Assembly: GCA_934643865.1 (NCBI GenBank)
Contig: CAKUCX010000025.1
Coordinates: 1 to 42,900, forward strand
Direction: 5' to 3'
DNA from: an uncultured Kiritimatiellota bacterium
Lineage (GTDB): Bacteria; Verrucomicrobiota; Kiritimatiellia; RFP12; UBA1067
DNA length: 42,900 bases
The translations under genes were made by a program, and so were the position numbers. The notes beneath the pieces are model-generated. The model worked only from the letters and a program-made list of their open reading frames with translations. It was not told the origin of the DNA and searched no databases. Within the stretch, counting starts at the first letter, position 1. Every line of letters begins with the position of its first letter. Shown in pieces: positions 1 through 8,131 of the stretch.

Positions 1-29
1 TACATCAGGCATCGGCGCGAGGGAAGCGG

Positions 30-48
30 AAATCGCCAAAGCGATTTT
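30..48. terminator. small hairpin followed by T-rich bases, possible terminator of an upstream gene
   Basis: A perfect 7-bp stem (AAATCGC and GCGATTT) closes a CAAA loop and runs into TTTT. It would suit the end of a gene lying left of the window. The stem is short and AT-containing, so the call is weak. Confidence 0.35.
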
Positions 49-73
49 GCCTATTGACTTCTGTTCTCATAGG

Positions 74-332
74 AGGCGCGGAGAGGCAGAGAGCGCAGAG
101 AGGAAGATTGAGACGACGACGGGGAACGAGAGAGCCGGCGACATTTCAAGACGCATCTTGTCGCCATGAATCTCCCGCTTGGATTGCCTGTCAACTTCGG
201 CAGGGAGAAACTCGTCGATCAACCCAATCAATCTCTGCGCTCTCTGCCTCTCCGCGCCTCTGCGTGAGGAAAAGACCCACGCGGGGCTGACAGGGGAAAT
301 GCCTCACGCGGAGAACGCAGAGAGCGCAGAGA
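74..332. repeat. intergenic cluster of a GCAGAGAGCGCAGAGA-type dispersed repeat
   Basis: A 28-base unit containing GGCAGAGAGCGCAGAGA lies at 74-101. Its exact reverse complement lies at 232-259. A third, slightly diverged unit in the first orientation lies at 308-332 (GCGGAGA, then ACGCAGAGAGCGCAGAGA). Copies two and three are both bordered by a CCTCACGC motif in opposite orientations, so the pair could fold into a long hairpin. No coding sequence accounts for the pattern. It looks like a small non-autonomous dispersed repeat, but only the copies inside this window can be seen. Confidence 0.7.
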
Positions 333-354
333 ATAAATAGTCTTGGAGGCTGAC

Positions 355-585
355 ATGAGTGACACGAACGCACAAGAAATACTTGTTAGTTCGAAATGAA
401 GGAACGCGCAGCGTCAGGCGAAGCATCTCGCATTACAATCTCGACGTGATCATGGCGGTAGGTATGCGTGTGAAGAGCGATGTCGCCGTGCGGTTCCGCC
501 AGTGGGCGATTCGGCCTGTACGGCATGTCGGCACTGAATATCGCCGGCGCATGTGTGAACGAGTACGGCGAAGCGTCTCTTTGAA
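355..585 (+). pseudogene. decayed RhuM-family (virulence-associated) gene remnant
   Basis: An ATG at 355 has a good ribosome site (GGAGG at 344-348) but opens only a 14-residue peptide that stops at 397-399. In another frame, from about 395 to 515, the translation reads like the core of RhuM-family proteins: a hydrophilic VRR segment, HYNLDVIMAVGMRVKS, then a VRFRQWA segment. From memory, RhuM proteins carry YNLD-x-I-I-S-V-G-Y-R-V-x-S followed by T-x-F-R-x-W-A. The start and the core are in different frames and the usual N-terminal DNA-binding part is missing. This therefore looks like a deleted, frameshifted relic whose C-terminus is also lost. The match rests on motif recall, not a search. 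Confidence 0.5.
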
Positions 586-589
586 GCGC

Positions 590-609
590 GGACGCGCGGG
601 AGCGCGTCC
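590..609. repeat. perfect GC-rich hairpin in the upstream region of the PL11 gene
   Basis: An 8-bp perfect stem (GGACGCGC and GCGCGTCC) closes a GGGA tetraloop. A CTTTTC run follows about 12 bases later, so it could terminate read-through into the next gene or be another dispersed palindromic repeat. It lies 37 bases upstream of the putative -10 box at 646. Confidence 0.5.
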
Positions 610-645
610 CTCCCGTCCGTCTTTTCGGGGTGGGCGGGGATGTGG

Positions 646-651
646 TATACT
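646..651 (+). promoter_or_regulatory. -10 box (TATACT) placed for a leaderless transcript
   Basis: TATACT ends six bases before the ATG at 658. A bacterial transcript normally starts about 6-8 bases after the -10 hexamer, so the predicted first base is the A of the start codon. No convincing -35 element or ribosome-binding site is visible. The same arrangement recurs at 4526, 13446 and 21061. Confidence 0.6.
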
Positions 652-657
652 AGCCAC

Positions 658-3600
658 ATGATGAAAAACAGATTGCTTGCGCTGGCCGCCTGCGTGGCGT
701 TCGCGGGATTCGCCGCAGGGCCCCGGATCCTCTTCGACACCGACATGGTGGAGGACTATGACGACGTGGGGGCGCTCGCGTGCCTCCACGCGCTGGCGGA
801 CGAGGGGAAGTGCGAAATCCTCGCGATGGCCTCCTGCACGCGCGACAACCAGTCCGTCGCCGCCATCGAGATCGTCAACGCCTACTACGGGCGGCCCGGC
901 ATCCCGGTGGGCTGCGCGAAGGAGCTGGGCGTCGTCGGCGTGCCGGGCGGGAACCCGCAGCGCCCCGGGCACCGGAAGTTCACGCGCCTCGCGGAGGCCT
1001 ACCCCCACTGGGTGAAGCACCTCAACTCGAACGACGCGCCGGACGCGAACGACGTCTACCGCAGGGCGCTCGCCGCCGCGCCCGACCGGAGCGTCGTCTT
1101 CTGCTCGGTCGGCTTCCTCACGAACGTGCGCCGCCTCCTGGAGACGAAGGGCGACCGCCACTCGCCGCTCGACGGCCGCGAACTCGTGAAGCGCAAGGTG
1201 CGCGCCTGGTACGTGATGGCGTGCCGGATGCCGAAGGGGCAGGAGTACAACGCGATGCACGACGGGCCCTCCGCGCAGATCGCCTTCGCGCGGTGGCCCA
1301 CGCCGATCGTCGTCTCGGACTGGGCGCTCGGCCGGCACATCTATTCGGGCCGCACGGTCGCCGAGCGCGCCTACCCCTATCCGAACCCCGTCCACGACCT
1401 CTTCGCCGAAGCCCTGCCGTCGCGCGCGTGCGTGCTTGCGGGGAAGGCCGAGGAGAAGGGCGTGGGCGGGCGCTGCTCCTGGGACGAGGCGACCGTGCTG
1501 GCCGCCGTGTACGGCTCCACCCGCTTCTTCGAGGTCGAGCGCGGCTTCCTCGCGGTGGACGCGACGGGGCTGAGCGAATGGACGCCCGACGCGAAAGGGC
1601 CCGTCCAGCGCCTCGTGCCCGCCGCCACGCGCGACCGCCGCCGCTACGCGAACCACAACGTGGGCGCGATCCTCGACGAGCTGATCGCGCGCGAGCCGAT
1701 GTGCCGCCGCACCGACGCGGCCATCACGGCCTTCCGCCAGTCGAAGCTGGAGCGGACGGCGACGGGCGTGCGGATGACGCGGAGCGGCCGGACGCTCTGG
1801 AACCTCGAACTCGACACGCCCGAGGGGCGTCCCTTCTTCCATCCGCTCGCCCTGCCGGGCGGGCGCACGCTCACCGACCTGCGTCCCGCCGACCACGTCT
1901 GGCACCTCGGCGCGTGGTTCTCGTGGAAGTTCATCAACGGCGTCAACTACTGGGAGCCGGCGGACGCGGCGCGCACGGGCGCCGAACCCGCCGGCGAGAC
2001 GCGCGTCGTGAAGAAGGCGGTGCGCACGGAAGGGCTCGACTGCGTCGTCGACCTGAAGCTCGCCTACGGCCCGCGCGGCGCGGTCGCCCCCGTCCTCCTC
2101 GAAGACCGCACGGTCACGATCGACCCGCCCGACCCGAACGGCGGCTACATCATCACGACGCGCCACACGTTCACGGCGCAGGCGGACGTCACGCTCGACC
2201 GCACGCCGCCGCACGGCGACGTGAAGACGGGCGCATGGGGCGGCGGCTACGCGGGCGCGACGCTGCGCCTCGCCCCCGACGTGGCGAAGTCCTTCGCCGT
2301 GCGCGGCTTCGCGGGCGGGACGACGCCGGCGGCCTGCACGGGCGCGGAGACGACGTTCCTCGACCTCTCCGACCCCGCGACGGGCGAGGGCGTCACGTTC
2401 ACGCAGCTCAAGGGGCCCGCGACGGCGCGCTTCTACCTGTGGCCCGACAAGCGGATGGTGAACGCCTCGCCGCTCTACGCGGGGCCGCTCGCGCTCAGGA
2501 AGGGCGAGACGCTGGAGCTTGCCTACAAGATGGCCGTCCATGCGTCGAAGCGCGTCGCGGGCGCGTTGCGGGCGCGGCCCGTCGAGAAGATGGACCGGGG
2601 GCTCGTCGCCTCCGTCTCGCCGCGCGGCACCTACGTGGGGTGGCGGATGCTGGAGGGCGACGCGCCCGGCCGGGCGTTCGACCTCTGGCGCCGGGCGGAC
2701 GGGAAGACCGAGAAGGTCAACGCGCAACCCATCGTCCAGACGAGCGACTTCTTCCTCCCCGGCTACACGAACGCCGCCGCCGCGTATTCGCTCGACGGAA
2801 AGACGTTCACGCCCGTCCGCTGCGTGCCGGACGGCGCGGCGCCGTATATCCGCATCCCGCTTGCGGACACGAACGCGACGGTGGCGGCGGTCGCCGTGGG
2901 CGACCTCGACGGCGACGGCGCCTACGACTACGTCGTCAAGACGCCGTCCGGCGGCACGGACCCCTGGGACCTCGTCTGGCGGCGCGCGCAGGACACCTAC
3001 AAGCTCGAAGCCTACACGTCAAAGGGGGACTTCCTCTGGCGCGTGGACCTCGGCTGGAACATCGAGATGGGCATCTGGTACGCGCCGTTCATCGTCGCCG
3101 ACCTCGACGGCGACGGCAGGGCGGAGGTCGTCGCGAAGACGGCGCCCCTCGCGCCCGACTACCGCGACCCCGACGGGCGCGTGACGGACGGTCCCGAATA
3201 CCTCACCGTGTTCGACGGCCTGACGGGGCGCATCCGCGCCCAGACGCCGTGGATCCCGCGCGCCGCGCCCGACCCCGCCGGCGACTACAACCACTACAAC
3301 TCCCGCAACCAGATCGCCCTCGCGCACCTCGACGGCAAGACGCCCTGCGTGATCATGGAGCGCGGCACGTACGGTAAGATGATCGTCGATGCCTACCGCT
3401 TCACGGGGACGGCGCTGGAGCGCGTGTGGCAGTTCAACAACGAGTTCATGCCGCGCCGGTTCAAGGGGCAGGGCGACCACGCCTGCCTGTGCGAGGACGT
3501 GGACGGCGACGGGTGCGACGAGGTGCTCATCGGCTCGCTCACGCTCGACCACGACGGCACGGTGCTGTGGTGCAACGGGCGCGGCCATTCGGACGCGCAC

Positions 3601-4530
3601 TACTACGGCGACATCGACCCGAAGCGGCCGGGGATGGAGCTCGCGTTCGTCTACGAGACGCCCCAGCGGAAGGGCGGCGGCCTCCTCCTCACGGACCCCG
3701 TGACGGGCGAGGACATCTGGGCGCTCGACGCGCCGACGCGCCACGTCCACGGCAGCGGCATCTGCGCGGACCTCGATCCCGTCCACCCCGGCCTCGAAAT
3801 CTACGGGCAGGAGGTGGACCAGAGCGGCAATTCGAAGACGAACACGCACCCGAGGAGCGACAACCGCTGGTTCTTCACGGCGGACGGCACGCTGCTCGCC
3901 GCCTACACGAACTGCACGTTCAACTACGGCAACGGCGTGCGGAATGCGTTCTGGGACGCCGACCTCCAGCGCGAGGTCTTCCGCGGGGGGCTGAAGGACC
4001 ACGCGGGCGCGCGCCTCACCGGGCGCGTGCCGGGCCCGATGCTCGTCGCGGACCTCTTCGGCGACTGGCGCGAGGAGTTCATCACGGGGCACCGGGGCGA
4101 GATCCGCATCTACACGACGGACATCCCGGCGATGGACCGCCGCACGACGCTCATGCGCGATACGTCCTATCGCTCGCGCATCACGATGTGGACGAGCGGC
4201 TACGACCAGCAGCCGATCCTCACCTATGTGCCGAGCGCGCGCGATCCGAACGTCTCGGTGCGCCTTTCCGAGAACGCGCGCGAACTGTGGCTCGACGTGA
4301 CGGCGCCGCTCGACCGTCCGCTCGCGGGCGTGCTGGAGGTGACGAAGCTGCCGAAGGGGTGGCGCGTGGACCTTGGGCGCGTGCCGCTCGACCTGCCGCC
4401 CGGCGGCGTGTGGTCGAAACGCCTCCCGATCCGCCGTCCGCCCAACCCGAAGGGCCGCTACGGGGCGACGGCCACGCTCACGCGCGAAGGTGTGCCCGCG
4501 CTCGTCGTCCGCCAGCCGTTTATGCTATAA
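658..4530 (+). CDS. secreted three-domain protein: nucleoside-hydrolase-like / DUF6807-like / PL11 rhamnogalacturonan lyase
   Basis: The product has 1290 residues and a short signal peptide (about 1-20). Residues 22-330 carry the nucleoside-hydrolase type calcium motif DTDMVEDYDD (D27, D29, D35, D36) and the fold's GVxFL-like strands. Residues about 355-630 resemble the DUF6807/PmoA-like family, with a HLGAWFSWKFINGVNYW segment near 417-433. Residues about 645-1200 match PL11 rhamnogalacturonan endolyases (YesW type), including repeated calcium-binding D-x-D-G-D-G loops near 749 and 815 and a KTPSGGTDPW stretch. A beta-rich tail follows. PL11 enzymes cleave the rhamnogalacturonan-I backbone by beta-elimination, so secretion to degrade pectin is likely. 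The nucleoside-hydrolase-like part may act on a non-nucleoside glycoside. I know of no standard enzyme with this domain order. The start was chosen from the adjacent -10 box; ATG 661 is an alternative. Confidence 0.85.
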   Translation: MMKNRLLALAACVAFAGFAAGPRILFDTDMVEDYDDVGALACLHALADEGKCEILAMASCTRDNQSVAAIEIVNAYYGRPGIPVGCAKELGVVGVPGGNPQRPGHRKFTRLAEAYPHWVKHLNSNDAPDANDVYRRALAAAPDRSVVFCSVGFLTNVRRLLETKGDRHSPLDGRELVKRKVRAWYVMACRMPKGQEYNAMHDGPSAQIAFARWPTPIVVSDWALGRHIYSGRTVAERAYPYPNPVHDLFAEALPSRACVLAGKAEEKGVGGRCSWDEATVLAAVYGSTRFFEVERGFLAVDATGLSEWTPDAKGPVQRLVPAATRDRRRYANHNVGAILDELIAREPMCRRTDAAITAFRQSKLERTATGVRMTRSGRTLWNLELDTPEGRPFFHPLALPGGRTLTDLRPADHVWHLGAWFSWKFINGVNYWEPADAARTGAEPAGETRVVKKAVRTEGLDCVVDLKLAYGPRGAVAPVLLEDRTVTIDPPDPNGGYIITTRHTFTAQADVTLDRTPPHGDVKTGAWGGGYAGATLRLAPDVAKSFAVRGFAGGTTPAACTGAETTFLDLSDPATGEGVTFTQLKGPATARFYLWPDKRMVNASPLYAGPLALRKGETLELAYKMAVHASKRVAGALRARPVEKMDRGLVASVSPRGTYVGWRMLEGDAPGRAFDLWRRADGKTEKVNAQPIVQTSDFFLPGYTNAAAAYSLDGKTFTPVRCVPDGAAPYIRIPLADTNATVAAVAVGDLDGDGAYDYVVKTPSGGTDPWDLVWRRAQDTYKLEAYTSKGDFLWRVDLGWNIEMGIWYAPFIVADLDGDGRAEVVAKTAPLAPDYRDPDGRVTDGPEYLTVFDGLTGRIRAQTPWIPRAAPDPAGDYNHYNSRNQIALAHLDGKTPCVIMERGTYGKMIVDAYRFTGTALERVWQFNNEFMPRRFKGQGDHACLCEDVDGDGCDEVLIGSLTLDHDGTVLWCNGRGHSDAHYYGDIDPKRPGMELAFVYETPQRKGGGLLLTDPVTGEDIWALDAPTRHVHGSGICADLDPVHPGLEIYGQEVDQSGNSKTNTHPRSDNRWFFTADGTLLAAYTNCTFNYGNGVRNAFWDADLQREVFRGGLKDHAGARLTGRVPGPMLVADLFGDWREEFITGHRGEIRIYTTDIPAMDRRTTLMRDTSYRSRITMWTSGYDQQPILTYVPSARDPNVSVRLSENARELWLDVTAPLDRPLAGVLEVTKLPKGWRVDLGRVPLDLPPGGVWSKRLPIRRPPNPKGRYGATATLTREGVPALVVRQPFML

Positions 4531-4531
4531 T
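4526..4531 (+). promoter_or_regulatory. -10 box (TATAAT) overlapping the upstream stop codon, before gatC
   Basis: A perfect TATAAT includes the TAA stop of the preceding gene and ends nine bases before the gatC ATG. A transcript starting at the usual distance would have a leader of only about two or three bases. No ribosome-binding site is present in CCTTTTCT, which supports a near-leaderless mRNA. Confidence 0.6.
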
Positions 4532-4540
4532 ACCTTTTCT

Positions 4541-4840
4541 ATGAACACGCCCATCATCGATGTCGCCTACGTGGCGGAACTGGCGCGTCTGGACCTGACC
4601 GACGCGGAAAAAGCCGTTTTCCAGCCTCAGCTCGAAAATATCGTCAAGTACGTCGAAAAGATCGCCTCCGTGGACGTGACGGACGTGCCGCCCACGATGC
4701 ACGGGCGCGAGATCGTGAACGCCTTCCGCGAAGACGTGGTGCGCCCCTCGCTCGACCGCGACGTCGCGCTCGCGAACGCGCCCGCCCGCACGGGCGACGA
4801 GTTCATGCTGCCGAAGATCGTGGAGGGGGCGGAGAGCTAG
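4541..4840 (+). CDS. gatC: aspartyl/glutamyl-tRNA(Asn/Gln) amidotransferase subunit C
   Basis: The 99-residue product has the usual size and GatC layout: N-terminal VAELARLDLTDAE, a Q-L-x-x-I-V-x-Y-V-E-K-I helix, and a C-terminal FMLPKIVEGAES. GatC stabilises the GatA-GatB complex that converts misacylated Glu-tRNA(Gln) or Asp-tRNA(Asn) to the correct amide in the cytoplasm. It heads a run with gatA and gatB, which are split here by an unrelated secretin gene. The start follows a TATAAT box closely and has no Shine-Dalgarno sequence. Confidence 0.95.
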   Translation: MNTPIIDVAYVAELARLDLTDAEKAVFQPQLENIVKYVEKIASVDVTDVPPTMHGREIVNAFREDVVRPSLDRDVALANAPARTGDEFMLPKIVEGAES

Positions 4841-4842
4841 GA

Positions 4843-4901
4843 TTGACCGCCGCAAGGCTGTGCCATGGGCGGGGTTCGGGGACGCCAGAGTCCCCGTCCC
4901 T
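4843..4901 (-). repeat. palindromic repeat element, intergenic copy (between gatC and gatA)
   Basis: Read on the minus strand, this 77-base gap contains GGGGAC and GTCCCC arms around a six-base loop, then CGAACCCCG, a CCCATGGC stretch and a GCGGCGGT tail. The same order of motifs is found inside gatA at 6223-6280 on the plus strand. The first 28 bases agree at 24 positions, and two of the four differences are paired in the stem. The element ends just before the ribosome site of gatA. Confidence 0.7.
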
Positions 4902-4917
4902 TCGGAAGGAAGACAAA

Positions 4918-6372
4918 ATGGAACTGTTCAAGCTGGGCATCAAGGCGGCCCGCGAGGGCCTTGCGAAGGGCGACTTCACGAGCGAGGAGCTGGTGCGGGC
5001 GGTCATCGACCGCGTCCATGCCGAGAATCCGCGCATCGGCGCGTACCTGACATTCGACGAGGAGGGGGCGCTTGCGGCGGCGCGGGCGAACCCGAAGGCC
5101 GTGCCGATCGCGGTCAAGGACCTCATCAACGTGAAGGGCCAGCCCTGCACGTGCGGCTCGAAGATCCTCGAAGGCTACGTGAGCCCGTACGACGCGACGG
5201 TCATCCGGAACCTCAAGGCGCACGACTTCATCTGCGCGGGACGCGTGAACATGGACGAGTTCGCGATGGGGTCCTCCACGGAGAACTCCGCGCTCGGCCG
5301 CACGGTGAACCCCTACGACCCGGCGCGCGTGCCGGGCGGAAGCTCGGGCGGCAGCGCGGCGGCCGTGGGCGGCGACCTCTGCATCGCGGCCCTCGGCACG
5401 GACACGGGCGGCTCGATCCGCCAGCCCGCGAGCTTCTGCAACTGCGTCGGCCTCAAGCCGAGCTACGGGCGCGTGAGCCGCTACGGCGTGACGGCGTTCG
5501 CGAGCTCCCTCGACCAGGTGGGCCCGATGACGAAGAGCGTGGAGGATGCGGCCCTGCTCCTCCAGGCCCTTGCGGGGCACGACGAGATGGACGGCACGAC
5601 GCCGCGCGAGCCGGTGCCCGACTACGCGGCCGCGCTCGCGGGCGCTTCGCTCAAGGGCGTGAAGATCGGCCTTCCGAAGGAATACTACATCGACGGCCTC
5701 GACCCCGAGGTGAAGCGTCTCACGGACGCGGCGATCCGGACGTGCGCGGCGGCGGGCGCGGAGATCGTGGAGGTCTCGCTCCCGCGCACCGAGTACGCGA
5801 TGGCGGTCTACTACGTCGTCGCCCCCGCCGAGGCGAGCGCGAACCTCGCGCGCTTCGACGGCGTGCGCTACGGCCACCGCTCGGCGAAGAGCGACAACGT
5901 GTTCAACCTCTACGCGCGCAGCCGCGCCGAGGGCTTCGGCCCCGAGGTGAAGCGGCGCATCATCATGGGCACCTACGTGCTGTCGAGCGGCTACTACGAC
6001 GCCTACTACGGGCGCGCCTCGAAGGTGCGCACGCTCATCCGCCGCGACTTCGAGCAGGTGTTCCGGAAGGTGGACGCGCTCCTCACGCCCGTCGCGCCGA
6101 CGCCGGCGTTCAGGATCGGCGAATTGCAGGATCCGCTCACGATGTACCTGAACGACCTCTTCACGATTCCGAGCGCGCTCGCGGGAAACTGCGCGATGAG
6201 CGTGCCGGCGGGGTTCACAAAAGACGGGGGCGCAGGCGCCCCCGAACCCCGGCCCACGGCGCCGGCGGCGGCGGTTCCGCCGTTGCCCGTCGGCGTGCAG
6301 TTCATCTGCGACGCCTTCCGCGAGGACCGGCTGCTCGCCATCGGCAAGGCGTTCGAGGAGGCGCGGCGATGA
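4918..6372 (+). CDS. gatA: glutamyl-tRNA(Gln) amidotransferase subunit A, with an in-frame repeat insertion
   Basis: The 484-residue amidase-signature protein releases ammonia from glutamine for the GatB transfer reaction. The catalytic triad is visible and correctly spaced: K67 in PIAVKDL, S142 in GGSSGGS and S166 in TDTGGSIRQPAS. The start at 4918 has a good ribosome site (AAGGAAG) a few bases upstream; an upstream in-frame start would encode the intergenic repeat and is rejected. Near the C-terminus the usual G-F-x-x-D-G-L-P-V-G-x-Q segment is interrupted. About 18 extra residues rich in A, P and G (around 437-455) lie between TKDG and LPVGVQF. They are encoded by a palindromic repeat with a second copy upstream of this gene. 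The catalytic residues are intact, so function is probably retained. Confidence 0.95.
   Translation: MELFKLGIKAAREGLAKGDFTSEELVRAVIDRVHAENPRIGAYLTFDEEGALAAARANPKAVPIAVKDLINVKGQPCTCGSKILEGYVSPYDATVIRNLKAHDFICAGRVNMDEFAMGSSTENSALGRTVNPYDPARVPGGSSGGSAAAVGGDLCIAALGTDTGGSIRQPASFCNCVGLKPSYGRVSRYGVTAFASSLDQVGPMTKSVEDAALLLQALAGHDEMDGTTPREPVPDYAAALAGASLKGVKIGLPKEYYIDGLDPEVKRLTDAAIRTCAAAGAEIVEVSLPRTEYAMAVYYVVAPAEASANLARFDGVRYGHRSAKSDNVFNLYARSRAEGFGPEVKRRIIMGTYVLSSGYYDAYYGRASKVRTLIRRDFEQVFRKVDALLTPVAPTPAFRIGELQDPLTMYLNDLFTIPSALAGNCAMSVPAGFTKDGGAGAPEPRPTAPAAAVPPLPVGVQFICDAFREDRLLAIGKAFEEARR
6223..6280 (+). repeat. palindromic repeat element inserted in frame inside gatA
   Basis: An 8-bp stem (GGGGGCGC and GCGCCCCC) separated by AG is followed by CGAACCCCG, a CCCACGGC stretch and a GGCGG-TT-CCGCC hairpin. 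The order matches the intergenic copy at 4843-4901 in the opposite orientation. It adds about 18 codons without disturbing the frame. Rickettsial palindromic elements are the known analogue of coding-sequence insertion; the sequence here is not one I recognise. Confidence 0.7.
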
Positions 6373-8126
6373 GCCGGCGGGTACTCGCCGCCGCGCTTCT
6401 GGGGGCGGCGTGCCTCTCCGCCGCAGGGGGCGACGCGCTCGCCGCGCCGGTCGTCACGAACGTCGCGACGTTCGCGGTGCAGGTGACGAACCAGCTCTAC
6501 CTCGCGGTGAGCCCGCTCACGAACGACCCGTTCGCGGCAGCCGCGCCGTACGCGACGAACGTCGTGGCGGACGCGCTCGCGGACGGGACGACGACGAACG
6601 CCGTGACGGCGGCGGGGACGGTGACGAACGTCCCCGCGCTCCTGCTCCTCGATACGAACCGGCTCGACAAGGCGGTGGCGGCGGCTGTGAAGGCGGCGGC
6701 GGCGGACGTCGCGGCGGCGGCCGAGAAGAGCGAGGCCGCGCTCCGGGCGCGGCGCGTCGATACGCGCTCGTTCCCGCTCCGGCACGTCTCCGCGACCGAG
6801 GTGGCCGAGCGCATCAACGCGATGTGGGCCGGCGACTTCGGCCTCGGCTGGAAGCTCGGCACGGTCGCGCAGGCGTTCCCGGACGCGAACGTCGTCATGG
6901 TGACGGCCCCGGGCGTCGTCCTCGACGCCTGCGAGCGGGTCGTGCGCGAGGTGGACGTGGCGGCGCAGCAGGTCTACATCGAGGCGCGCTTCGTGGAGCT
7001 TTCCAACAACGCCTCGCACAAGCTCGGCATCGACTGGCGCATGCTCGACGGCATGACCGGCGTTCTGAGCATGAACTCGACCTTCGACCAGCGGCGCATG
7101 GAGGGCGTGCAGAGCGTCGTCGAGGATGGCAGCTCGACGAAGACGACCTACGGCGGGGGCGGCATCAACCGCGCGAACCTCTCGCGCGTGCAGGGCACGA
7201 TCGGCATGAGCGACCTCTACGTCATCCTGCGCGCGCTGGAGGCGAGCGAGGACGCGCGCACGTTCTCGAACCCGAAGATCATCGTCGCCTCCGGGCGCAA
7301 GGCGACCGTGGACATGACGACGAAGTACCCGAACGTGACGATCGCCGTCAAGAAGACGATCAACGACAACTCGACCTCGGTGGACCTCGACATGAAGATG
7401 AGCGCGATTCCCGGCGAGGACAAGATGATGTTCGCCAAGGAGGCGTTCTTCTCGTGGGGCATCTCGCTCGACGTCACGCCGCGCGTCGGCGCGGATGGCC
7501 TCATCCACGTGGAGATCGTCCCCACGGTCAGCTCGAAGACGGGCGAGGTGACGGCCGGCGGCGGCGACGAGGACCCCGACGCCTACGCCGCCAAGTACCC
7601 GGTCATCGAGGTGCAGCGCCTCGTCACCGCGTTCAACATGGCCAGCGGCACGACTGCCGTGATCGGCGGCCTCTCCCGTACCGTGGAGACGCAGATGGAC
7701 AACGGCATCCCGTGGCTGCGCGACTGGTGGTGGATTGGGCCGCGCCTCTTCGGCTCGAAGGTGCGCGTGAAGGAGCAGAAGGAGATCCTCGTCTTCGTGA
7801 CGGTGGGCCTCGTGGACGCGCACGCGATCAGGAAGGACGCGGGCCTCCCGAAGAACGCGGTGCTCGGCCGCCAGTACACCGACGGCATCCTGCACGAGCC
7901 GGGCGATCGCATCCGCCAGGGCATCCGGGGCATGGACTCGCTCGACCTGCGCTCGCTGGAGGAGCAGGCCCGCGACCCGCGGCGCACGAACCGCCTCGTC
8001 ACGGTGCGCGGCGAGATCGAGCGCCTCCAGCGCCGCCTTGAGGAGCGCCTGCACCGGCTCAACGAGACGGGCAAGACGAATTTCTGGGACGTGGTCGACG
8101 ATCCGTCCGCACGCGAAGGAAAGTGA
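6369..8126 (+). CDS. secretin-like outer-membrane protein (GspD/PilQ type, divergent)
   Basis: The 585-residue product has a signal peptide (about 1-25) and an Ala/Thr/Asn-rich region to about 125. An N1-like secretin subdomain follows (SFPLRHVSATEVAERINAMW, from 134). A VYIEARFVEL strand (202-211) opens the secretin core, which ends around residues 425-475 with TTAVIGGL and an EILVFVTVGLVD strand. Secretins form multimeric outer-membrane pores for type II/III secretion or type IV pili. The canonical P-x-L-G-D-I-P-x-L-G segment is replaced here by a Trp-rich NGIPWLRDWWWIG, and no N0 domain or other secretion gene is nearby. Its ATG overlaps the gatA stop (ATGA), so it is probably translationally coupled within the gat operon. 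Confidence 0.8.
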   Translation: MSRRVLAAALLGAACLSAAGGDALAAPVVTNVATFAVQVTNQLYLAVSPLTNDPFAAAAPYATNVVADALADGTTTNAVTAAGTVTNVPALLLLDTNRLDKAVAAAVKAAAADVAAAAEKSEAALRARRVDTRSFPLRHVSATEVAERINAMWAGDFGLGWKLGTVAQAFPDANVVMVTAPGVVLDACERVVREVDVAAQQVYIEARFVELSNNASHKLGIDWRMLDGMTGVLSMNSTFDQRRMEGVQSVVEDGSSTKTTYGGGGINRANLSRVQGTIGMSDLYVILRALEASEDARTFSNPKIIVASGRKATVDMTTKYPNVTIAVKKTINDNSTSVDLDMKMSAIPGEDKMMFAKEAFFSWGISLDVTPRVGADGLIHVEIVPTVSSKTGEVTAGGGDEDPDAYAAKYPVIEVQRLVTAFNMASGTTAVIGGLSRTVETQMDNGIPWLRDWWWIGPRLFGSKVRVKEQKEILVFVTVGLVDAHAIRKDAGLPKNAVLGRQYTDGILHEPGDRIRQGIRGMDSLDLRSLEEQARDPRRTNRLVTVRGEIERLQRRLEERLHRLNETGKTNFWDVVDDPSAREGK

Positions 8127-8131
8127 AGACG

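Noticed and set aside
433..2727. Long minus-strand open frame antisense to the PL11 gene
   Set aside because: It is an Arg/Ala/Val-rich shadow of the GC-rich plus-strand gene with no recognisable motifs; the plus strand carries clear signal, metal-binding and PL11 motifs.
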